Positions 54,913-64,000 of a DNA stretch of 64,000 nucleotides are shown here, piece by piece. This DNA comes from Helianthus annuus (lineage: Eukaryota > Streptophyta > Magnoliopsida > Asterales > Asteraceae). The stretch is from assembly GCF_002127325.2 (NCBI RefSeq), contig NC_035438.2:144451787-144515786 (forward strand), written 5' to 3'. The translations under genes were made by a program, and so were the position numbers. The notes beneath the pieces were generated by a model that was not told where the DNA came from, made no database searches, and saw only the letters and a program-made list of their open reading frames with translations. The stretch's first letter is position 1; each line of letters opens with the position of its first letter.

Positions 54913-57900
54913 ATGCATACGCGGAACTCCGGGAGGACTTCACCTTTAGTCTACGAACCGGAAATCGAAAGAGTCGCAAGAAGAAACCTAGCAAGCCAAT
55001 TGGAAGCAACACTTGCTTCTAATCAAACCAACCAAACACCACCACTCACACCGACCATTGAAACCGATTCAATGGCGAACCACAACTCCAATCAAAACTT
55101 CAACTCAAAGCAAAACCTCAATCCAAATCAATTCCAATTCCGAGGAAACTTTCCTCCCGCCCAAAATGTCCAACCTATACCTCAAGAGCAACCAGGTGGT
55201 AACGTCAACGCTAGACCACCCACACCACCTTTTAGAAATTAAAATCCCAATAACACCCAACGAACACCCCAACAACAAACCCTTCATCGACAAGCGTCTT
55301 TACCCATCAACCTCGATGATCGGAATGTCAACTCCGATCGTAGAGGTAATCGAGATCGCGGCAATCCCGCGGATGAAGACCCATTTTTCAATATCGACGA
55401 CTTAAGAAATGCAATCCCCGATGATGAACCTTACAGTGTTCCCGGTTATCAATCGCTGAAACATGTAAGTATTCATACAGAAAATTCGGATGATGGGGTT
55501 TATTATGATGATAGAGTGGACGATGATGAAGATTGGGGATACATCAATCAGGGTAATGGCTATCATGCAAGAGGGTACAAAGATGAAGAGTTGGCCTATC
55601 AAAATGCTAACTACATTGGGGAGGACGATTACGGGTATGGGAATAGAAGGAATGGTGGTTACGAGAATAATCGCCAACCACGAAACAACTACCAACGGAA
55701 CCGGAATGACGGGTTTTACAACAACAACAATGCTAACCCTAACCGGATTCCTCGTTTCGTGGGAGGTGGTCATCAAGGGGGTAACCGAGGTAGAAATTGG
55801 AGAGATGATAGAAGAGATGTTGGAAGGGGTGAGAGAAGGGATGAGAGGCGAGATGAAAGAAGGAATGAGAAAAGAGATGATAGGAGGGATAACCGGAGAA
55901 TGGATGATCAAGAAGTTAACGGTCCTTATCATCGTCAACAACCTCCACGGGGAGTGAATGACCGTTTCAGGCCGATTGTCACCGAAGACGATTCACCCAT
56001 CGTTTGTGAGCGAAGGATGTTTGATTGTAAACCAAACTACATCAACATACTTCCTCATTTCAATGGGAGGTCCAACGATGAGCCATACACACATTTGGCG
56101 GAATTTTCTTCGGTTTGCAACATTATTGGGGGACATAACTTTGCGTTAGAGGAAGTTAAACTTCGTTTGTTCCAATTTTCATTGAAGGACAAAGCGAAGC
56201 AATAGTTTCTCACACTCCCGGCCAATAGCATCCGCACATGGGGGGAAATACAACAAGCATTTTTAGATGAATATTATTCTAAGGCAAAGACCGATGATGC
56301 TCGTGATGAAATTAGGTCTTTTCGCCAACTATCGGGTGAATTGTTGCATGAAGCCTTTACAAGATTCAAAGAAATGATGCGGAGATGCCCACATCATCAA
56401 ATCGAGAAGTGGGAATTGGTGAAGTGTTTTGTACGAGGGTTGGATGACACAACATGGAATCGTCTCGAGTCGACAAGTAACGGGACTCCCTTGAGCAACC
56501 ATGAAGATGATGATTGGGAGTTCTTGGAACGGATGAGTAAGCGTTCGAAAGAGAAAGAATCGGCCGATCGAGCCAAGAAGCATCCCGTTTCCCGGTCACT
56601 TCCCGATCTCGACTCTGAAGATCGAATCTCTACTCTAGAGCGGGAAATGGCTCGAATGAAGAAGAAGGAAGTTAATGTGGTCCAGTTTGATGTGTGTGAG
56701 GAATGTGGTGATATTGGACATAGAGCGGAACAATGTCCAACAGGGCCGGAGGAAGTCAACCAAGTGCATGGAGATAGGAAGCAATATGATATGAACTCCA
56801 ACACTTACCATCCGGGTTTGAGAAATCACCCTAACTTTCGATATGGTAATGCGTCAAATCAAATGAACCCGAATTTCCAATCGGGCAATCAAGGAGGTCA
56901 AAGCGGGTCATCATATCAAAACCGTCAAGGTGGTAACCAAGGAGGTTATCAACGAAATTACAACCAAGGATACCAAGGTGGGTACCAAAGGAATTATAAC
57001 AATCAAGGCGGTAACGGAAGCGGGTCGAACAATCAAACCGGTGGCGATGACTTGAGTGCCAAAATGGATGCCTTGCTGAATATGCAAAAAGAATCTCAAA
57101 GCAACATAAAAGAATCTCACAATGATATCAAAGAGATAAAGAAGACAAATGAGATTCGGGATAAAGCACATGAGGCATTGGCAAAGCAAGTGGGCCAACT
57201 CGTAGAAGAAATGGCTCAGATAAGGGGAAGCATGGGGAAGCTTCCAAGTGACACCACGGTAAACCCTAAGCATCAAGGGTCAAGCTCGAGAAACACACAT
57301 GAGGTACACTTAAATGAAATTTCTTTACGTAGTGGTCGAGTCATAGATAATGGTGTCAAACCACCATCACCCCAGTTTGTTGAAGGGGTGGTGGAAGATG
57401 CTAGTGAAGATGAGCATGAGAATGGTCAAACGGGTCAAAATAAAAATGACTCGAAAAAGAAAAATAACCCTCCCATCGTGACCATTCCCGTCCCCAAGGC
57501 TAAGGAAAAGGGTATGGAGGCTAATACCGCCCCTTATCCCGAAGCATTGAAGGGACCCATAAAGAAAATTGTAAACAAAAGAGGTCCACAATAAGAAGAG
57601 TTGTTGGAAATTTTTAAACAAGTAAAAATAAATTTACCTCTTTTGGATGCAATTAAACAAGTACCGTCTTATGCTAAGTACTTGAAAGACTTGTGCACTC
57701 AGAAACGAACCCACAAATTTCCAAAGAAATTAGATTTAACTGAAAACGTGAGTTCGATTCTTTCGGGTGCACTTCCACCTAAGCTCCAAGATCCGGGTGC
57801 GCCTATAATTTCGATTCAAGTGGGTGATTTTAAAATTAACCGGGCACTTTTAGATCTTGGCGCTAGCGTAAGCATTCTACCGGGTAGTTTATATGACCAA

Positions 57901-60900
57901 TACGAGTTTGGTCCACTTCAATCATCAAACACCATCGTGGTGTTAGCCGATTTAACACCCAAACTACCCCGTGGAGTTGTTTCAGATGTGATAGTGAAAA
58001 TTGAGGATTTTTACTATCCGGTGGACTTTTTAGTACTCGATTACGTGGCCAAGGACCCAACCAAACAACCTACGGTGATTTTGGGTCGACCGTTCTAAGC
58101 AACTACAAATGCTCAAATTGACTGCAGAATAGGAACGGTTGACATGACATTTGGAAACTGAAGGTTGTGGTTGCATGTTTTTTCCGGACTTATGAACCCT
58201 CCAAGCGATAATGAATGCTATATGGCAGACATTGTTGACACGTGTATACCTCTTTGCGACACAGTCGTATATGAGGAAAACACAATGGAGGATTGTTATA
58301 TGTTTGACAGGTCACAGGTGGAGGTGGAGAGAAGCATAGACGAGGAAGTGAGGAGTTTGGAGGTGCTTGCGGTTCGAGAAGGAAAACCGACATGGACGCA
58401 CCAAGTTGAAAGCTTATCGGAGAGCATTGACACTAAATTGAAGCCGTCTTTAGTAGAGCCTCCGGAGGTTGAGCTGAAGGCATTGCCGAAGCATCTTAAG
58501 TATGCTTATGTTGGTGAAGGCAATACACTCCCGGTTATTATTGCATCAAATTTAACCGGGGAGCAAGAGAAAAAATTGATGGAGGTGTTGGTCACCAATC
58601 GGGTGGCGATTGGGTGGACCATTGCAGATTTGAAGGGTATTAGTCCCTTGGTGGTGATGCACAAAATCATCACGGAAGAGAATGTGACTCCCGTTCGAGA
58701 TGCACAACGGAGATTAAATCCGAACATGCGGGAGGTAGTGAAGAAGGAAGTGCTGAAGTGGCTTGATGCGGGTATCATTTACCCAATCTCGAATAGCCAA
58801 TGCGTGAGCCCAACACAGACGGTTCCCAAGAAAGCGGGTATACAAGTCGTCAAAAATGACGCAGGTGAAGAGGTAGCCACCCGGCCGGTAACCGGGTGGC
58901 GAATTTGTATTGATTATAGGAAGTTGAATACCGCAACTTCCAAAGATCATTTTCCTTTACCGTTTATAGATCAAACAGTTGAGAAATTGTCGGGGCAAAA
59001 ATTCTATTGCTTCTTAGATAGCTATTCCGGTTATAACCAAATTGCCATCCATCCGGAAGATCAATCAAAGACTACATGTCCCTACGGTACATTCGCATTT
59101 AGGCGAATGCCGTTTGGATTATGTAACGCTCCCGCCACCTTCCAAAGGTGCATGATGAGTATCTTCTCAGATATGGTGGGAAAGTCTTTGGAAATTTTCA
59201 TGGATGATTTCTCAATTTTTGGATCATCTTTTGAGGCTTGTTTGGACAAACTAGATAAAGTGTTAAAAAGATGTGTTGAGACTAGTTTGGTCCTAAGTTG
59301 GGAAAAGAGCCATTTTATGGTTCAAGAGGGGACACGTGGTGTCAAGTCGTGGGATAGAGGTTGATCGTGCTAAGGTACAAGTCATATCTACTTTACCGTA
59401 TCCCACGACTGTTAAAGGTGTTAGGTCGTTTCTAGGTCACACGGGGTTTTATAGGCGGTTTATTAAGGGTTTTAGTGATATAACAAAGCCTTTATGTAAT
59501 TTGTTGTTAAAAGACCAACCGTTTGATTTCAATGAAAATTGCTAAAATGCTTTTAACAAACTAAAAGAAAAATTAGTCGAGGCCCCAATCTTGCAATCGC
59601 CAAATTGGTCTTTACCTTTTGAAATTATGTGCGATGCAAGTGATTATGCGGTGGGGGCCGTGTTGGGACAACGGGTTGACAAGAAACCCGTTGCCATATA
59701 CTACGCAAGTAAGACTCTTTCGGATGCGCAATTGAATTACACAACCACCGAAAAAGAGCTACTTGCGGTGGTATATGCATTGGATAAATTTCGGTCTTAC
59801 ATATGGGGTAGTAAAGTGATTATTTACTCTGATCACACTGCAGTTAGGTACCTCATGGAGAACAAGGATGCAAAACCGAGGTTAATCCGATGGGTGTTGT
59901 TGCTCCAAGAGTTTGATTTGGAGATACGGGACAAGAAGGGTATTGAGAATGTGGTAGCGGACCACTTGTCCGGGTTGATGGTTGAAGAGGATCCGAAGTC
60001 CTTAGAAATCAATGAGTCTTTCCCAGATGAGCACATAATGAAATTAGATAAATTGCCATGGTATTCTAACATTGTCAATTATCTTGTTACAGGTGATATG
60101 CCAGCACATTGGGATAGACGGAAAAGGCAACGCTTCATGTCACAAATCAATTACTATCGGTTGGAAGAACCACATTTGTGGAAGGAGTGTGCGGATCAAG
60201 TTATAAGAAGATGCATTGATGACGAAGAGATTCCAAGCGTGTTGCAGCATCTACACTCGTTTGCATGTGGTGGTCACTTTAGTGGTCACAAAACGGGTCA
60301 CAAAGTGTTGAATAGTGGCCTTTATTGGCCTACTATTTTCAAAGATGCTAACGAGTTTTCAAAGAATTGCATAGAGTGCTAGAAAATAGGGGGTATTTCA
60401 AAAAGGGATGAGATGCCCATGCAACCAATCCTTGTAGTCGAGGTTTTCGATGTATGGGGTATTGATTTCATGGGCCCATTCCCCAATTCCTATGGTAACT
60501 TGTACATCTTGGTGGCCGTTGACTATGTGTCAAAATGGGTCGAAGCAATAGCCACCAAGACAAACGACCATTCCGTGGTTTGTAATTTTGTTCAAACTAA
60601 TATTTTTTCAAGGTTCGGGATTCCTCGTGTCATCATAAGTGATGGAGGATCTCATTTTAAAAATTTTCGGTTTGGGAAACTTCTAAAACGGTTTGGTGTT
60701 GACCATAGGATTGCTACCCCCTATCACCCGCAAACAAGCGGGCAAGTTGAGGTGTCAAATAGGCAAATCAAAGAGATTTTGCAAAAGACCGTGCGGGCGG
60801 ACCGTAAGGATTGGTCAATTAAGTTGAACGATGCTTTATGGGCCTACCGTACGGCACATAAGACACCCATAGGCACCACACCTTACCGGTTGGTTTACGG

Positions 60901-61368
60901 TAAAAACTGCCATTTACCGGTTGAACTTGTGCACAAATCATTATGGGCTATTAAAGAGGTTAATGTGCAATATGATGACGCAGGTAAGGAACGGAAGCTC
61001 AAGTTATGCGAGTTGGAGGAGCTAAGGGAGATGGCATATGAATGCGCGTCTAAGTATAAGGATGGGATGAAAAGAGCGCATGATGCCAAGTTGAGAAGAA
61101 AGAGTTTGAGGTGGGTCAAAAGGTGTGGCTCTACAATTCGAAGCTCAAGTTCTTTCCCGGAAAGCTCCGGAGTAAATGGATGGGACCCTATGTTATCACC
61201 CGGGTCGGACAATTGGGTGATGTTACCATCGAGGACCCAAAGGATGGGGTGCGACAAACGGTAAATGGTCATCGGCTTAAACCGTTTCTCGACGGTAATG
61301 AGAGGATAAATGAAAACAAAGAATCGGTGAGCTTCGTGGCAAGCATTCCGGTTTATGAGGTCGAATGA
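54913..61368 (+). pseudogene. Gag-Pol of element H (Athila-like), seven stops and two frame changes
   Basis: One original frame of about 2,150 codons starting MHTRNSGRT. Gag: capsid-type region near 56040-56480 (LPHFNGRSNDEPYTHLAEF, CPHHQIEKWEL), one finger CEECGDIGHRAEQC at 56695-56736, and Gln/Asn/Gly-rich repeats to 57050. Protease has DLGASVSILP near 57850; RT has FMDDFSIFG near 59200; RNase H has [14 protein letters not shown]. Integrase: HHCC at about 60250-60380 and a DDE core ([28 protein letters not shown]). Stops: 55240, 56203, 57592, 58096, 58159, 59543, 60380. The frame changes near 59333 (a small deletion before VSSRGIEVD) and near 61090-61110. At least three stops fit C-to-T or G-to-A changes. 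No Pol can be made. Confidence 0.93.
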
Positions 61369-62311
61369 AAAGGACCGGTAACATTTCGTGTAAAGTTATG
61401 TACAATTATTTAATTGTTTGAATATTTGTGATATAACCGTTTCCGTTTCATGCTAACCCCGTTTGATTATGTGAAGTCCGGATATTCCGAACAAGTTTTG
61501 AAGACGTAAGGTATGTTTTTTAAGCTTTAGTAAGTGCATTGAGGACAATACACGATTTTTTTGGGGGGTGGTAGGGCCGTTGACGGTTATTGTATTAAAA
61601 AATTGTAACTTATAAAAATTCACAAAAAGATTTTTAATAACTTTTAGGATTTTTGTATATACATAGTCCCGTTAGAAAAAGTGCACAAAATTCCGTATAT
61701 TTTTCAAAAAAAAAAACACTACCCGTCGGCAACGGGGTGGTGCCCGTCCCGGACGGGTTCTCAAAACTCCCGTCGGCCCATTTTCTCCGTATACAAGTAA
61801 TTAACCCATCGGCCCCAGATGTATTTTCCCCAACCAGTCGGCGACGGGCTCACTGCCGTCGGCGACGGGCTTCCCTTCTCACGCCGGACCAGCTTCGTTT
61901 TTACATCATAAAATCGAAACCAAACACCTTTTCACCTCACTGTACACAATCTAAACTTCATATTAACCACTCATCTTAACCTACAACCATCTCACACCAT
62001 CTAACTTCTCTAAAACCCTGCTCTCTCTCTCTCCTAACTCATCCTTTCCCCTTCATCTTCTTCACAAAATCCTCAAGAACCCTAAAACCTTCAAGCTTTC
62101 ATAACTTTCTCAAATCTTCATCAAATCAACTGATTTTTGGGTCTATCTTGGGTAATTTTTCAAGAGGAACAAAACCCCCCAACACGTTTTTCATCAATTC
62201 TTGCTATTTTGCAAGATTTCTGGGCGTGTTAGTTAGGGTTTTTGAAGGGGTGTTCATCAATCTACTTGTTTTACATCTTTTCACAGTTTTTCTTGTTCCA
62301 ACAACACAAAG
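61369..62311 (+). mobile_element. Element H post-pol region: AGGA stem-loop, G tract, palindrome pairs, putative leader exon
   Basis: Stem GTGCATTG (61534-61541), loop AGGA, CAATACAC (61546-61553), then a G-rich tract at 61562-61577. Palindrome pairs follow at 61723/61744 and 61837/61858. From about 61920 the sequence is CA/CT-rich with TCTCTCTCTCTC near 62023, like a plant 5' UTR, ending at a possible donor CAAAG/GTATGG (62311/62312). A weak TATA-like CATAAAAT is near 61907. No long ORF; the 108-residue frame at 61653-61979 crosses the palindromes and is rejected. Confidence 0.65.
61723..61868. repeat. CCGTCGGCGACGG-type palindrome pairs, internal to H
   Basis: Starts 61723/61744 and, aligned on GTCGGCGACGG, 61837/61858: both 21 bp apart. 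Single half-sites near 61769 and 61807. Confidence 0.85.
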
Positions 62312-62735
62312 GTATGGATTCTCCATAATTTTATGCTTGATTTTCATATATCTAGTGTTTTTCTTCCGAAATTTTAAACTTTTTCGTTTAAGAGTAGGTT
62401 GTCTAGACAATGTATGTGGTTCTAGCATGATTTTGAGTAAGATTAGTTGCTTTGGATGAAATTTAAGCATGTTGTAACTATAGTGAAGTAATTACACTTG
62501 TTATGCACATGCTTGAACATGAAGGTGATGTTGAATACATTGTTGAACTTATAAGAAATTGTAAGATTAACAAGGAAATTGATAAGTTTATGATAAAATT
62601 GGCGACTTTGAAAGTTTAAAAATGCGATTTTACTTTCACTTGTTAATAAAGATTCAACATCACATATCATGTTCAAAGTTTGAGAGTCTAATGAAGGTTG
62701 AGTTTATATTGATGTTTGCTTGTTTATGATTGTAG
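62312..62735 (+). other. Predicted leader intron upstream of the H downstream ORF
   Basis: Donor GTATGG at 62312, acceptor TTTATGATTGTAG ending 62735; 424 bp and T-rich. The ORF ATG lies two bases after the acceptor. The donor is weaker than that of G. Confidence 0.5.
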
Positions 62736-62737
62736 TT

Positions 62738-64000
62738 ATGGCTGGTGGTAAGAGACAAAAGACTACAGGCCAAGCTTCATCATCAGGGGTCGGTTCTTCT
62801 TCTGGTTTAATACCGAAGAAGTGGGAGCAGCTAAGCTCCGTAGAGGAGAATGATGCGAGATTGTATAGTCAGGATTGGGAGTGGGCGAAGTTTAGGGATA
62901 GCAAAAGCGCCAAGGTTTGGGATGAAGAGAAAAACAAGCCATTATCAGGCTATCAGGATCGGAAGTTGGAGGCTAAGTTATGGAAGTGGAAGATGGTAAA
63001 CAATGTGAACACTTCAGTCCCGGTAAGGGTGATATGTGAACGGGTTGTGAATGTGGAAGAATTTCGGCAGATTGGGATCGTGCAGATGTTCGAACGATTA
63101 GGTTGGGAAAGAGTACTTGACTGGTGTGAAGACAACACCTCTCGGGTGTATTTAGCGGAGGTGTGTGAATGGTTATCCACTTTGAAGCTTGTGAACAAGA
63201 ATGAACCTCCATCGCAGTGGAAATTGGTGGGGAAGACTAGCCGAGGGAACATGACAATGTCCTTCGAAACAATGAATTGTATTGCGCGTTTCGACTCCTT
63301 GGGGGTGCAAGCATACGATTACCCCGCCATTGAGCAGTTCTTGGATAATCACATGAACAATGATGATCCTGCCCAAATGATAGCGGCTGTTTTACCTTAC
63401 AGTGACGGAGGAGAAGCAAAAAGAAGTCAAATGACGATTGAGGGAAAGATTCTCCAAGGGATTTCCCTCGAGAATATTATGGTGAGGTTTGGCGATCGAG
63501 GAGGTGCTAGAGCAAGTGATTGTAGGGTGATACATTCTCTGTTATACGGGATTCCGACACTATCATGGAGGCACATAGTGATGATGAATACATGGGTTAC
63601 TCGGGAATCATCACAGAGGCGTTTCATTCCATACGCACGCCTCATTAGTGCCATGATCGTTCAACAAAATTGCTTACCCCCGGAATCACTGTGGGTAGCT
63701 AAACCGTTGGAGGAAATTAACAAGGCCCACATGAGGAAGAAATGGAAGATGGAAATTAAATTCTCGGGGAACAAGTATGTTGTGACCGACAGGTTGGGTC
63801 ATAAGTATGAGTTTCTTACTTCGGGGGCACCACCGGAATCGGGAGAAGATGAAGAGATGGGTGATGAAGAGGAGGAAGCTGAACCCTCCGATCTACAAAG
63901 ACCAAGGCAAAGATACATGCGGCCGCATAGTGAAATTAATGCAGATGTGGCGGGCTTTGTGACCATGAGACGGGTACCCTCCTACAAAAATTTTGATCGG
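62738..64000 (+). CDS. Downstream ORF of element H, at least 421 codons, runs off the window
   Basis: Open from ATG at 62738 to the window end without a stop. N-terminus MAGGKRQKTTGQASSSG is basic and Ser-rich. A Trp-rich region follows (about residues 30-95: KKWEQLSS, SQDWEWAKF, KLWKWKMV), then a globular helical part with FERLGWERVLDWCED, VYLAEVCEWLSTLKL and RFIPYARLISAMIVQQN. An acidic stretch (ESGEDEEMGDEEEEAEP) is near residues 365-385. No transmembrane segment or signal peptide in the visible part. Its place after pol matches the extra ORF of Athila elements; it resembles the long Athila 'ORF-1'/plant transposon proteins in style, but I cannot confirm the family. It is intact although gag-pol is riddled with stops. 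Confidence 0.7.
   Translation, partial: MAGGKRQKTTGQASSSGVGSSSGLIPKKWEQLSSVEENDARLYSQDWEWAKFRDSKSAKVWDEEKNKPLSGYQDRKLEAKLWKWKMVNNVNTSVPVRVICERVVNVEEFRQIGIVQMFERLGWERVLDWCEDNTSRVYLAEVCEWLSTLKLVNKNEPPSQWKLVGKTSRGNMTMSFETMNCIARFDSLGVQAYDYPAIEQFLDNHMNNDDPAQMIAAVLPYSDGGEAKRSQMTIEGKILQGISLENIMVRFGDRGGARASDCRVIHSLLYGIPTLSWRHIVMMNTWVTRESSQRRFIPYARLISAMIVQQNCLPPESLWVAKPLEEINKAHMRKKWKMEIKFSGNKYVVTDRLGHKYEFLTSGAPPESGEDEEMGDEEEEAEPSDLQRPRQRYMRPHSEINADVAGFVTMRRVPSYKNFDR

Noticed and set aside
55402..55941. 179-residue minus-strand frame
   Set aside because: Shadow of the Gag frame of H; its Ile/Val/Thr bias mirrors the opposite strand's repetitive codons.
61653..61979. 108-residue frame after pol in H
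   Set aside because: Overlaps palindrome pairs and a CT-rich leader; no ATG context or homology that would support it.

Overview
This window is eukaryotic plant DNA made almost entirely of nested LTR retrotransposons. Evidence: eight elements with 0.5-3.7 kb LTRs, initiator-Met or tRNA-Asp-type primer binding sites (PBS), CCHC Gag zinc knuckles, Ty3-type RT/RNase H/integrase, chromodomain-like integrase tails, and U2-type splice sites. I see no intact host gene, rRNA or tRNA gene and no bacterial feature. A large eudicot genome, plausibly Asteraceae, is my guess from the style of the repeats; the sequence alone does not prove it.

Layout (names A-H are mine). Left nest: D, an old Ty3/chromovirus element (22715-23067 plus 35301-38250), received C at 22715 (C = 13833-22714, minus strand, probable target-site duplication (TSD) AGGGA) and E at 23068 (E = 23068-35300, plus strand, TSD GTTTG on both sides). 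C was entered just after its pol stop codon by B, a Copia-like element (1-533 and 13350-13832, minus). B was split inside its PBS by A (539-13349, minus, TSD GCTCT on both sides). That is four levels of nesting. The remaining parts of B, C and D lie left of the window.

38251-39117 is non-element flank with a possible gene remnant. Right nest: F (39118-45353 and 52633-53344) has the unusual order pol-LTR-PBS-gag. It carries G (45354-52627, TSD TGTAA on both sides), a non-autonomous Athila/Tat-like element, and H (about 53345 to beyond 64000), an Athila-like element with a decayed gag-pol and an open downstream ORF that runs off the window.

Relative ages by LTR comparison by eye: G (3 substitutions plus one 21-bp indel in about 1.67 kb) and A (about 10 in 3.65 kb) are young. 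E (about 45 in 3.4 kb plus one deletion) is older. C has the least damaged gag-pol (one single-base frameshift); E, F and H pol are pseudogenes.

The strongest unexplained signal is not a gene. Six of the LTR families carry paired or arrayed short GC-rich palindromes in the U3. The sequence is family-specific but the spacing is fixed: 21 bp in G and H (different palindromes), 17 bp in D, 22-23 bp in A, E and F, about 24 bp in B. In G the palindrome pair sits 19-20 bp upstream of the TATA box both in the LTR and at an internal promoter, which precedes a leader intron ending one base before an ORF. H repeats the palindrome pairs, leader intron and ORF order. G and H also share a stem-loop with an invariant AGGA loop before each G-rich tract, with compensatory stem changes.
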